Shown here piece by piece: positions 35,442 to 43,482 of a stretch of DNA of 64,000 nt (position 1 is the stretch's first letter; every line of letters starts with the position of its first letter). A model generated the notes under the pieces. It saw only the letters and a list, made by a program, of their open reading frames with translations, had not been told where the DNA came from and made no database searches. This DNA is from CAUPWF01 sp964369425 (GTDB lineage: Bacteria; Bacillota; Clostridia; Lachnospirales; Lachnospiraceae), in contig CAYJGW010000005.1 of NCBI GenBank assembly GCA_964369425.1, positions 22,910 to 86,909 on the forward strand. Reading direction: 5' to 3'. The position numbers and the translations under genes are program-made.

Positions 35442-36458
35442 CTATTTTATTCTTTGAACTGTATTTCTTCTAATTATTTTATGTCCAACATAATGTGTCA
35501 TTGGCTCTTTTTCTTTATTCTCTATCAAATCCATCAAAACTTCTCCGGCCTTGACTCCTTCATTAAAGTACGATATTCTCACCGTAGATAATCTAGGTTG
35601 AAAATATTCTGCAATTTCTAAATCATCAAATCCTATAACTGATATTTCTTCTGGTACCTTAACATTAACACTTAGTAAAAACTGAATGGCACCTATAGCC
35701 ATCACATCATTTCCAGCCAAAACTGCTGTTGGAAGTTGGGTATTCTCTTCATAAATCTTCTTCATACTACTATATCCATGCTGTAGTGAAAATTCACCTT
35801 GCTCAATATAAGTATCTGTAAGTTCAATATTATGTCGTTGCAAGGCCTCTGTATATCCTCTCAGTCTTTTCTTACCTGATGAAAAGTCATGCTTTGGGCC
35901 TCCTATATAAGCAATTCTTTCATGACCATTGTTAATTAAAAATTCTGTTGCATCATTTACAGCTGCCACATTGTCATGTACAACCGTATGTAGGATTCCA
36001 TCTCCTACTGAGCATTCTTGTGTTACTAAAACAACTGGATAGTCCTTTGTTTTCATAACATCCACCAACTCTTGATCCACATCTATCCCTGCGTATAACA
36101 CTCCATCTATCTGGCGCTCTTCTAGTATTTCTAGTAACTTCAGTTCACTTTCTCTTTTCCCACCAGATTCACATACCATAATTGTATATTCTTTATCAGA
36201 ACAAGCATTATTAATTCCCTTTAGTAATGCACCAAAAACTGCATTGGAGATATCTGGGACAATGGCTCCGATTAGATTTGTTCTTTTGGTAACCAAACCA
36301 CGCGCTAACGTATTTGGTTTAAAATTATTTTTCTTAATCACTGCATATACTTTATCTCTTAAATCTTGATTTACCGGCTTAGTGTTATTTATTACTCTAG
36401 ATACTGTCGATATCGACACACCTGCCTCTTTTGCTATATCAGCTATCGTAGTTGCCAT
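35442..36458 (-). CDS. LacI-family transcriptional regulator, locus 3
   Basis: This 338-residue protein has the helix-turn-helix TTIADIAKEAGVSISTVSRVINNTK at the start and a periplasmic-binding-protein-like effector domain. It is encoded 80 bases upstream of the locus 3 binding protein and is likely to act on the palindrome at 35395-35414. Confidence 0.88.
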   Translation of the reverse strand: MATTIADIAKEAGVSISTVSRVINNTKPVNQDLRDKVYAVIKKNNFKPNTLARGLVTKRTNLIGAIVPDISNAVFGALLKGINNACSDKEYTIMVCESGGKRESELKLLEILEERQIDGVLYAGIDVDQELVDVMKTKDYPVVLVTQECSVGDGILHTVVHDNVAAVNDATEFLINNGHERIAYIGGPKHDFSSGKKRLRGYTEALQRHNIELTDTYIEQGEFSLQHGYSSMKKIYEENTQLPTAVLAGNDVMAIGAIQFLLSVNVKVPEEISVIGFDDLEIAEYFQPRLSTVRISYFNEGVKAGEVLMDLIENKEKEPMTHYVGHKIIRRNTVQRIK

Positions 36459-36480
36459 CTTTTCATCCCACTTCCTTTTG

Positions 36481-36510
36481 TGAAAAGGTTTTCCTGTTTT
36501 TTATTATACT
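36481..36510 (-). promoter_or_regulatory. Promoter and possible autoregulatory site of the locus 3 lacI-type gene
   Basis: A minus-strand TATAAT lies at about 36503-36508, and the near-symmetric GGAAAACCTTTTCA (36481-36494) lies between it and the start codon. This resembles LacI-family sites and could mediate autorepression. Confidence 0.4.
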
Positions 36511-36621
36511 ATCATCTCACCATTCTTTCGTCAATAGTTTCTCTGCATAACTCAGTTATTTTGACCTTATTCACAAAAATGCACCTACTTTTTTATACAG
36601 TTTGCACAATAGGAATGCATA

Positions 36622-36663
36622 AATCCCAGCGAGGACAACTCTGGTAGTTGCTTCACTGGGATT
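36622..36663 (-). terminator. Branched hairpin after the patatin gene
   Basis: The outer stem AATCCCAG / CTGGGATT encloses an inner CAACT / AGTTG stem. There is no clear T-run, so termination is probable rather than certain. Confidence 0.4.
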
Positions 36664-36694
36664 CTACTATTGTTATTAGGTATCTTCATTCTTA

Positions 36695-37549
36695 TCACGC
36701 ACTTAGATATTTCATCAAATTTTCAAATTCATCACTCATTAGTTGATAACCATGTTGAAACAACTCATTCAATTTTATGGCATCGTTTTCCATTCGAGAT
36801 ACCAACGAAGATTGTGGTCTTATCACAAATATTTTTCCTTCTCTTTCCAATTGTTCTATCTGATCTAAACTATGGTTATATTCTAAATGTCTTTGTTCCT
36901 TGCTTTCGACCAAATTGGGGTATTTCTGATATAACTTAGATATCAATGTACTTTCCACTTTTCCAGAAGGTGACTTTCTATATCCATACTGCCTAGTAAG
37001 TACTATCACGATTTTTTCTTCGCCCAAAGACTTTGCTTTTTCTATAGGAATGGAAACCGACATTCCTCCGTCTAAGTATGGCTTTCCATCAATTTTCACA
37101 ATAGGTGTGATTATTGGCAAACTGCAAGATGCGCGACAAATATTGAATAAGCAATCTTTATTTTCTTTTTCTTCTAAAAATTCAGCCTCTCCATTTTCGC
37201 AATTAGTAACCCCTATTATACAACGCATCTTTGACTTTGAATAAGTATCAAAATCAAAAGGATAAATATGGTTAGGATATGCTTCGAACATCGTATCCAT
37301 ATCCACAAAACTGTGAGTCTTAAGATATGTTTTTACGCTTAAATTAAAAGGAGATTTTTTTTCATGAATCATACAATCTTTTGTTCTTCCAATTTGTTTT
37401 GATACGTAATCGACTGCGTTACATGCCCCTACTGAAACTCCAATTACATTCAATAAATATATATTTTTCTCCATTAGGTAATCCAAAACACCTGCTGTAA
37501 ATACCCCACGAGAACCTCCACCTTCTAATACAATCGTTCCTTGTGTCAT
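36695..37549 (-). CDS. Patatin-like phospholipase
   Basis: This 284-residue protein of the bacterial patatin (RssA/YlbK-like) family has the oxyanion-hole loop GGGSRG (10-15), the nucleophile elbow GVSVG with Ser39, and the catalytic-dyad Asp160 in DGG. It is predicted to hydrolyse acyl esters of membrane lipids. It begins 11 bases after the RelE-type toxin stop, and its AGGAGG overlaps that stop, so it should be translated from the toxin-antitoxin transcript. The coupling is unusual. Confidence 0.87.
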   Translation of the reverse strand: MTQGTIVLEGGGSRGVFTAGVLDYLMEKNIYLLNVIGVSVGACNAVDYVSKQIGRTKDCMIHEKKSPFNLSVKTYLKTHSFVDMDTMFEAYPNHIYPFDFDTYSKSKMRCIIGVTNCENGEAEFLEEKENKDCLFNICRASCSLPIITPIVKIDGKPYLDGGMSVSIPIEKAKSLGEEKIVIVLTRQYGYRKSPSGKVESTLISKLYQKYPNLVESKEQRHLEYNHSLDQIEQLEREGKIFVIRPQSSLVSRMENDAIKLNELFQHGYQLMSDEFENLMKYLSA

Positions 37550-37560
37550 ACCTTTACCTC

Positions 37561-37872
37561 CTAAGAAAATAACTCAGTGTATTCCGTCTGCGTATCTGCA
37601 ATATGGTATACATAAATTATGTTATCTAACCACCGAAAGATAGAAACATATCGCTTGCATATCACCATACGATAGCCTTGATCATTCAGCCATTTATCTG
37701 GCGTTAACGATCCTGAATCTGGAAACATTTCTAGTCGTTCAATGCTACTAAGAATATTATCTGTCACTTTGATTGCAGAATCAATTCCAAATCTAATGAA
37801 ATAATAATCTTCAATCTTCTTTAAATCCTCCCATGCGGTTGGTAAAATCTCAACGTTACATCTCTTTTGCAC
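37561..37872 (-). CDS. RelE/ParE-family toxin (second system)
   Basis: This 103-residue protein of the RelE/ParE fold (VEILPTAWEDLKKIEDYYFIRFG at the start, a YRMVICKRYVSIFRWLDNIIYVYHIAD core) starts at GTG 37872, overlapping the antitoxin end by 17 bases. It is in the middle of an antitoxin-toxin-patatin transcript. Confidence 0.82.
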   Translation of the reverse strand: MQKRCNVEILPTAWEDLKKIEDYYFIRFGIDSAIKVTDNILSSIERLEMFPDSGSLTPDKWLNDQGYRMVICKRYVSIFRWLDNIIYVYHIADTQTEYTELFS

Positions 37873-38122
37873 GTGCTATTAATTCCTTTCTTGCTTCTGA
37901 AATACTTCTTGTCTTTGCTCCGTTCATTCTTTCACTTTCTGCTTGCATAATCTTTGCTCGAAGTTCCAATGCTTGCTCTCTTTTCTCAAAGGCATCAATA
38001 TTCATAAAAACTCCATCACCTTCTCCATTTTTAGTTATATAAATCGGTTCGTTTGTTTTCTTTGCTAAATTAGATATTGATGCATAATCATTTCTTAGTG
38101 TTGCTGAAGCTTTAATTATCAT
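37856..38122 (-). CDS. Phd/YefM-family antitoxin (second system)
   Basis: This 88-residue protein starts MIIKASATLRNDYASISNLAKK and continues EPIYITKNGEG, closely like the antitoxin at 13503. ATG 38122 is preferred because AAAGG is 9 bases upstream; ATG 38131 abuts that site. The C-terminal helix, rich in Glu and Arg, should bind the toxin. Confidence 0.83.
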   Translation of the reverse strand: MIIKASATLRNDYASISNLAKKTNEPIYITKNGEGDGVFMNIDAFEKREQALELRAKIMQAESERMNGAKTRSISEARKELIARAKEM

Positions 38123-38150
38123 TACGTTCATCCTTTCGTATCATTTTATT

Positions 38151-38164
38151 GATATAATTATATC
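38151..38164 (-). promoter_or_regulatory. Palindromic operator/-10 region of the second toxin-antitoxin pair
   Basis: The perfect palindrome GATATAATTATATC contains TATAAT on both strands, just upstream of the antitoxin gene. It matches the arrangement at the first pair and suggests autorepression. Confidence 0.5.
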
Positions 38165-38181
38165 TTATTTATAATAGTACT

Positions 38182-39498
38182 TCAATCTTTTCTTGTTTTT
38201 ATAATCATAAGAACTGTAAAAATAAATGTAATGCATTCTGTAATAGGCATTGCATACCATATGCTATCTGGTGTGAATACTAACGGTAAGGTTAGGATAA
38301 GACCTCCACTGATAAACAGTCCTCTAGTAACAGAAATAACGAACGCAATATTTGCTTTCATCGTTGACTGGAAGTAGTAAGTAGCATAGATATTGAACGG
38401 TAATAAAATGAATGATATACAGTAAGTTCTTATAATTACTGGTGCAATGTTCAGTACGCTTTCTGACGGCTTCATAAAAGCATGTACAAATGCTGTTGGA
38501 AATAGCATGGTAGCAACAACCCACAAAGCACTGATTACGATAATCGTGACAACATTGTACTTGAATACTTTTTTGATTCGCTCAAATTTATTCGCACCAT
38601 AATTTGCAGACAAGATTGGTTGTGACGCTTGTCCAACACCGTATGCACAACATTGTACAAAAATTGCAACATTGACTATAATTCCAAAAACGGCAAGTTC
38701 ATCACTGCCCAAATATTTCATAATCTGTATATTGAACAGTATCGTCAAAATCCCCATAGCTAGGTCTACAAAAAATGTTGCAAATCCAAGGGATACAATT
38801 CTTTGGGATTTTTTGATAATTCCTTTAGGTCTAACCAGTCGAAGTGTATTTTTCTTGCTTTTAAAGTGAGTAAGCATTATGAGTAGCGATAATGTAGCTC
38901 CTAAACAAGTCGCAAGCCCAGCTCCTAAAATGCCCATATCTAATGTGAATACGAAGATGATATCTCCAAGAATATTAAACACCCCACCTACGATAACAGC
39001 CTTTGTCGATAATGTAGGATTATCATCATTTCTTAAAAATGCAGCTGTAAATTGCATAAAAAGAAAAACAGGCAATGAAAATTTCACTGGTATGAGATAC
39101 TTTTTAGCAAGTGGTAGCAACGCTTCATCTGCTCCTAGTGTAATCAAAATCTCATTTTCAAATAGTATAAGCGATAGCCATAATATTAGTGAAATAACTG
39201 TTGTCATAAGAACACCAACCGTAAAGTAACCATTTGCCTTATTCTTATTCCTTTTCTCTGAATTTTTAACAAAGTTAAAGAGTATAGATGCCCCTATTCC
39301 TGTCAGTAACCCTAAACTATATACCACATTCCATATAGGCGCAATAATAGCCATTGCTGCTGCCCCTTTTGGTCCATGATATTGACCTACTGCTATCATA
39401 TCCACAATCCCATATACAGATTGTAATATAGCACCTCCAAATGAAGCGACTAAATATTTCAGATAAATTTGTTTGACATTTCCTTTTAATAAATCCAT
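38182..39498 (-). CDS. MATE-family exporter
   Basis: This 438-residue membrane protein has 12 hydrophobic helices in two similar halves, as in the multidrug and toxic compound extrusion family. It has an early DMIAVGQYHGPKGAAAMA segment in helix 1-2 and GQASQPILSANYGANK in the second half. It is a cation-driven drug or metabolite exporter. It is transcribed alone between the terminator at 39560-39600 and the antitoxin gene. Confidence 0.85.
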   Translation of the reverse strand: MDLLKGNVKQIYLKYLVASFGGAILQSVYGIVDMIAVGQYHGPKGAAAMAIIAPIWNVVYSLGLLTGIGASILFNFVKNSEKRNKNKANGYFTVGVLMTTVISLILWLSLILFENEILITLGADEALLPLAKKYLIPVKFSLPVFLFMQFTAAFLRNDDNPTLSTKAVIVGGVFNILGDIIFVFTLDMGILGAGLATCLGATLSLLIMLTHFKSKKNTLRLVRPKGIIKKSQRIVSLGFATFFVDLAMGILTILFNIQIMKYLGSDELAVFGIIVNVAIFVQCCAYGVGQASQPILSANYGANKFERIKKVFKYNVVTIIVISALWVVATMLFPTAFVHAFMKPSESVLNIAPVIIRTYCISFILLPFNIYATYYFQSTMKANIAFVISVTRGLFISGGLILTLPLVFTPDSIWYAMPITECITFIFTVLMIIKTRKD

Positions 39499-39559
39499 TT
39501 TCTTCTCCTAATAACCGATTTTGTTAACCCTTAACTTATTGACTCGTTATACAAAAAAA

Positions 39560-39600
39560 GCTGGGTAAGACATTGTGCCACGCACATTATCTTATCCAGC
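39560..39600 (-). terminator. Terminator of the MarR-MATE operon
   Basis: The minus-strand hairpin GCTGGATAAGATAATGTG / CACAATGTCTTACCCAGC is followed by TTTTTTTG. It resembles the terminator at 53534-53575 in sequence as well as shape. Confidence 0.85.
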
Positions 39601-39683
39601 AAGTTATCTTTATATAACATACCCTCCGATACGATTGATACAGTACCATACTTTTTTGTCTCTGTCAAGAACTAACAGTAACA

Positions 39684-41069
39684 CTAACACTTCACCTTTT
39701 GCTCAAGTCTCGTTACGCTAACAGAATCCTCTTGTTTAACAAAAACCTTCTTCGATACCTTGAAATAGAAAATAACAGCTAAGAGAAGTGCTGAAATATC
39801 AGCGACAGGTTGTGCAAAAACTAATCCATCTACCCCTAGAGTAGCATCTAATATAAATACCATTGGAATATATATGAGACCTTGACGACTTACATTTACA
39901 ATGAGTGACGCCGTTGCTGCTCCCGCTGCTTGCAAAGCATTTGAAAGAACAAATAATATTCCAAAAAGTAAACTCGTTGATAATAGTATTTGAGAGAATG
40001 AAAATGCATAATCATAAGCGGCTGGATCGCTTAAAAACCCTCCAACAATTTGCTCTAACCCAAGATAACATCCTAGCGTTAAAATTCCACTTAACAAAAA
40101 TGCAAAGGTTAGTGAAAATTTCATAATCTCATGGTAACGCTTTTTATTCTGTGCTCCTACTGCATATCCTAACAATGGTTGCACTCCTTGCCCTAGTCCA
40201 ATACAAAGCATACTAGTAATCATTGTTACCTTCATTGCAACTCCAATTCCTGCCAAGGCCAAATCCCCATATTCAGCCATTTTTCCATTCAATATCATTT
40301 GTGAAATACTCATAAGTATCGTTGCAAGAGATGCTGGAATTCCAATAGCTAACACATTGGTTAAGATACCTTCTGAAACAGAAAAGTCTTTGATTTTTGT
40401 ACTTAATATCGTATTACCTTTTAATAGATAAAAAATATAATAAAGCCCTCCACAAATATTTCCAATTACCGTAGCAATGGCTGCTCCTGTAACTCCCAAA
40501 TCAAATCCCAAGATAAATATAGGATCCAGCACAATATTGACTAAATTCCCTATTAGCATACCAACCATAGCTTTTCCAGCTTGCCCTTCTCCACGAAGAA
40601 GGTTGGCAAAGCAACTAGAGATTAAAATAAACGGTCCACTAATACAAAGAATTTGCAAATAGTTCTTAACCATAGCCCAAATGTCATCACTTGTGCCTAG
40701 CATGGCTAGTATGCTATCCATAGCCATGAACATAACCACTGATATTAACACTCCAATCACTATACAAGACCAAAAGCAAAACGAGGAAATCTTCTTTGCA
40801 AGATTCTTATTTCCACTTCCCAAACTTCTTGAAAGAAAAGATGTTCCGCCTATCCCAAACACATTTCCAATGGACATAAAAATCAAAAATACAGGGGTGG
40901 CAATTGCTACTGCTGCAACTTGCAAAGGTTCCCCTGTTTGTCCCACAAAGAACAAATCTGCCATATTATATACAAGCACCATTATCATTGCAATCATTGC
41001 TGGCATCGCATTGGTCAGCACTGCCTTTCTCACTGGCATGGAGTCTAATTTTTCTAAATTGTTATTCAT
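39684..41069 (-). CDS. MATE-family exporter (MepA-like)
   Basis: This protein of about 461 residues has 12 helices of the MATE family (MADLFFVGQTGEPLQVAAVAIATP in the first helices, GLGQGVQPLLGYAVGAQNKKRYHE in the second half). ATG 41069 is used because AAGGGG sits 9 bases upstream; ATG 41078 abuts it. It overlaps the MarR gene end and shares its operator-controlled promoter, an arrangement like mepR-mepA, so it is probably an inducible multidrug pump. Confidence 0.87.
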   Translation of the reverse strand: MNNNLEKLDSMPVRKAVLTNAMPAMIAMIMVLVYNMADLFFVGQTGEPLQVAAVAIATPVFLIFMSIGNVFGIGGTSFLSRSLGSGNKNLAKKISSFCFWSCIVIGVLISVVMFMAMDSILAMLGTSDDIWAMVKNYLQILCISGPFILISSCFANLLRGEGQAGKAMVGMLIGNLVNIVLDPIFILGFDLGVTGAAIATVIGNICGGLYYIFYLLKGNTILSTKIKDFSVSEGILTNVLAIGIPASLATILMSISQMILNGKMAEYGDLALAGIGVAMKVTMITSMLCIGLGQGVQPLLGYAVGAQNKKRYHEIMKFSLTFAFLLSGILTLGCYLGLEQIVGGFLSDPAAYDYAFSFSQILLSTSLLFGILFVLSNALQAAGAATASLIVNVSRQGLIYIPMVFILDATLGVDGLVFAQPVADISALLLAVIFYFKVSKKVFVKQEDSVSVTRLEQKVKC

Positions 41070-41514
41070 TATTACCATCCCCTTTTAATACCGCGCTATT
41101 ATTTAAATTCTTTTCTGCCCTTAATAAAAACTCTGTAAAGATTGCTCTTTCTCCTTGGGTAAACCCAGCAAACATTTCAACTTCGCTAGACTGTACGCAA
41201 GCTCTTATAAAGTTTACTTTCTCTGCACCTTCTTTGCAAAGCTTTACAATCTTAGTTTTGCTATTAATAGAATGACACTCCACATATCCTTTGTTTACTA
41301 GCCTATTTACAATTCCATATGTTGTGGATTGTGCAGTTCCAAACTTTCGTTCAATCTTCTTAATTGGCAGTTCCTCACCTTCTGCTTCACTTAACCATAT
41401 AAGAACCAACCCTTGCGAAAGGCTTAAATCCTGCTCTTTTAGCAGATTATTGGCTTTTTTTTCTAAATTAGTACTAATGTATTTTATTATTTTCCCAATT
41501 TTCACTTCATTCAT
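41062..41514 (-). CDS. MarR-family transcriptional repressor
   Basis: This winged-helix regulator of about 150 residues (IKKIERKFGTAQSTTYGIVNRLVNKGYVE recognition region) starts at ATG 41514, since AGGAGG is 7 bases upstream; a longer frame from 41565 would start inside the promoter. It overlaps the MATE gene. The twin inverted repeat over its own promoter strongly suggests autorepression relieved by pump substrates. Confidence 0.88.
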   Translation of the reverse strand: MNEVKIGKIIKYISTNLEKKANNLLKEQDLSLSQGLVLIWLSEAEGEELPIKKIERKFGTAQSTTYGIVNRLVNKGYVECHSINSKTKIVKLCKEGAEKVNFIRACVQSSEVEMFAGFTQGERAIFTEFLLRAEKNLNNSAVLKGDGNNE

Positions 41515-41535
41515 TATAATACCTCCTACAAAACA

Positions 41536-41577
41536 ACTATAGCACGCTATTAATTCATTTGTCAATAGCGTGCTATA
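41536..41577 (-). promoter_or_regulatory. Promoter with twin MarR operators
   Basis: On the minus strand TTGACA (41560-41565) and TATAGT (41536-41541) are 18 bp apart. Perfect 14-base arms TATAGCACGCTATT (41538-41551) and AATAGCGTGCTATA (41564-41577) overlap the -10 and -35 boxes. Each arm is itself nearly palindromic. Confidence 0.8.
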
Positions 41578-41614
41578 GCGAAATTTTCATTCTATTTTCT
41601 TACTTTAATTAATC

Positions 41615-42178
41615 TTATAACATAACTTGTGCTAGTCCTAAATTTAGTACTCCGCACGCTACCATCGTTAAGATAGGACTGGTTTTAAATTTTATCAGTG
41701 CTATCAATGCTCCTGAAAACAACAATAATGCTATCCAGTTTACATTTTCTAAAGAAATTGTTCCATGATCACCAAATGCCACTGCTTGTAAAATACTTAA
41801 ACCTGCTCCTGCAATTAATGCAACCACTGCACAACGCAACGTTGCAAGCACACTATCAAGATATGATAGACCTTTATATTTGTAGTAAATGTAAGCTAAA
41901 ATTGACACAATAAATAAAGAAGGCGTTATACATCCTAATGTTGCAATCAAAGCTCCTGGAAATCCTGCAACTTGTATTCCTACAAATGTCGCAGAATTAA
42001 TTGCAATCGGTCCGGGTGTCATTTCTGCAATTGTTACTAAATCCGTAAATTCATTCATACTAAGCCACCCATGTATATCAACCGCTTGGCTCTTTATTAA
42101 CGGGATTGCTGCATAACCGCCTCCTACACTGAACATTCCAATCTGCAAAAAGCTAAGAAATAATTCTAGATATATCAT
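41615..42178 (-). CDS. Chromate transporter family protein (ChrA half, second gene)
   Basis: This 187-residue membrane protein is one half of a split CHR-family transporter. The motif FLQIGMFSVGGGYAAIPLI near residues 10-28 and EMTPGPIAINSATFVG near 52-67 are family hallmarks. It overlaps the partner gene by four bases. Such short pairs are thought to form a heteromeric transporter; chromate or another oxyanion is the usual guess. Confidence 0.85.
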   Translation of the reverse strand: MIYLELFLSFLQIGMFSVGGGYAAIPLIKSQAVDIHGWLSMNEFTDLVTIAEMTPGPIAINSATFVGIQVAGFPGALIATLGCITPSLFIVSILAYIYYKYKGLSYLDSVLATLRCAVVALIAGAGLSILQAVAFGDHGTISLENVNWIALLLFSGALIALIKFKTSPILTMVACGVLNLGLAQVML

Positions 42179-42765
42179 TTTTCTCCCCTACCTTTCCTGT
42201 TACTAAGAACCTCTCTAATCACTCCAATTACAACAGCAATAAGTATGATATACATTACATTTACCCCAAAGAAAAAAGTTGCTATAAAGGTAGTTACCAT
42301 AATTAGATTACTAATAATCTGCTTCTCATTTACGACTTTTTTTCCTAAGTTATAGACAACCTCTAAAATAACAGCCGCTACACCTGCTTGCATTCCTTTT
42401 AATACAAGTGCCACATATGGATTTGCAGCAAAAGCTGCATAGAATAATGAAATAATAGAGATAATTCCTATTGGTGGAATAATCGTTCCAAGTACTGCTG
42501 TTAGCATTCCAAAGAAACCACCTGTTCGCCAACCAACCAAGATTGCTGCATTTACTGCAATTGCACCTGGCGAAGATTGTGCAAGTGCTGTAAGATCAAG
42601 CATTTCATCCTCTTCAATCCATCCGTACTCATCAACAAATTTCCTTTTCATAAATGTTACAATTACAAATCCTCCACCAAAAGTAAATGTGCTAATATAT
42701 AAAGTTGATATAAATAGTTTCCATAAAGTTTTCGCATCCGTTTTATTCACGCTTAATTGACTCAC
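42175..42765 (-). CDS. Chromate transporter family protein (ChrA half, first gene)
   Basis: This 196-residue partner half has FISTLYISTFTFGGGFVIVTFMKRKFVDE and ALAQSSPGAIAVNAAILVG. The start is GTG 42765: GGAGG is 7 bases upstream, and the nearby ATG reads into a stop after eight codons. Its promoter is at 42799-42827. Confidence 0.85.
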   Translation of the reverse strand: MSQLSVNKTDAKTLWKLFISTLYISTFTFGGGFVIVTFMKRKFVDEYGWIEEDEMLDLTALAQSSPGAIAVNAAILVGWRTGGFFGMLTAVLGTIIPPIGIISIISLFYAAFAANPYVALVLKGMQAGVAAVILEVVYNLGKKVVNEKQIISNLIMVTTFIATFFFGVNVMYIILIAVVIGVIREVLSNRKGRGEK

Positions 42766-42798
42766 TCATACTCCTCCTTGACATTATTTTCTTCTTTA

Positions 42799-42827
42799 AT
42801 AATATCACCTAAGTCTTTATATGTAAA
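42799..42827 (-). promoter_or_regulatory. Promoter of the chromate transporter pair
   Basis: On the minus strand TTTACA (42822-42827) and TATTAT (42799-42804) are separated by 17 bp, upstream of GGAGG and the GTG start at 42765. Confidence 0.55.
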
Positions 42828-42861
42828 ATACTATAATTATATAGATTTAATATCATTTTTG

Positions 42862-43008
42862 TTATAAAATATTAGTTTCCTTTTCAAAGACATGTTTAGA
42901 TACTTTAGCGTAAAAAATAACAGCCACTACAAATACTGAAATATCTGCAATTGGTTGTGCAACAACTAATCCATTCACCCCTAAAGCAGTATCTAATATA
43001 AAGACTAG
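42862..43008 (-). pseudogene. C-terminal remnant of a MATE exporter gene
   Basis: A 48-codon minus-strand frame ending in TAA reads LVFILDTALGVNGLVVAQPI, then ADISVFVVAVIFYAKVSKHVF. It aligns with the C-terminus of the MATE protein at 39684 (MVFILDATLGVDGLVFAQPV and onward). Homology stops abruptly at about 43008, so the rest of the gene was lost. It lies directly beside the plus-strand metal island and probably marks a recombination junction. Confidence 0.85.
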
Positions 43009-43059
43009 CTTGTTTCGAACAACATTTGAAATCTGAATTTTAAAATCTGAATTTTTTTC

Positions 43060-43112
43060 TTGACAAAAGGTAAAAAAAAATGTATCATTACACCAAGTTA
43101 GTTTTTACTAAC
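43060..43112 (+). promoter_or_regulatory. Promoter and operator of the DUF2325-flavodoxin operon
   Basis: TTGACA (43060-43065) and TATCAT (43083-43088) are 17 bp apart. The inverted repeat GTTAGTTTTTACTAAC (43097-43112) covers the expected start site. It resembles DtxR-type metalloregulator boxes in having TTAG and CTAA ends; the regulator is not known. Confidence 0.65.
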
Positions 43113-43158
43113 ATTTGTATTCACCCCTGCATTTGCAGTGGTTTATTTTAAAAGCTTG

Positions 43159-43176
43159 GGTTAGTTTTTTCTAACC
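43159..43176 (+). promoter_or_regulatory. Second operator-like palindrome in the leader
   Basis: GGTTAGTTTTTTCTAACC shares GTTAGTTTTT and CTAAC with the first site. The centres are 63 bp apart, about six helical turns. It lies 30 bases before the DUF2325 start. Confidence 0.55.
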
Positions 43177-43205
43177 TTTTATTAATTAGAAAGCGAGGTA
43201 TAATT

Positions 43206-43481
43206 ATGAGCGTAGTAATAGTAGGTGGAAACGAGTGTATGGAAAGACGATATATTGACACTTGCAAGGAGTATGGTTGTAAGGCAAAAGTTTTTACAAA
43301 GATGAAGCGCGATGTTAAAGGAAAGTTCGGATCACCTGATATGGTAATTCTTTTTACTAATACCGTTTCACACAAGTTGGTAGCCTGTGCAAATTGCGAG
43401 GCAAAACGATGTAATGCAAGAGTTGAGCGCAGTCATTCAAGCTCTCTTTCTGCACTAAAAAACATATTAGAGGCGATGTAG
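43206..43481 (+). CDS. DUF2325 protein
   Basis: This 91-residue protein with the DUF2325 pattern (SVVIVGGNECMERRYIDTCKEYGCKAKVF at the start) carries a cysteine cluster near the C-terminal part (CANCEAKRCNARVERSHSSS). Function is not established for the family. It is the first gene of a plus-strand operon with DUF3793 and a flavodoxin, which points to iron or redox stress. AGCGAGG precedes the ATG. Confidence 0.75.
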   Translation: MSVVIVGGNECMERRYIDTCKEYGCKAKVFTKMKRDVKGKFGSPDMVILFTNTVSHKLVACANCEAKRCNARVERSHSSSLSALKNILEAM

Positions 43482-43482
43482 T

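Noticed and set aside
42175..42765. Short chromate-transporter proteins as a broken single gene
   Set aside because: The two half-length genes overlap by ATGA, each with a start and full motif set, which is the normal split form of the family.
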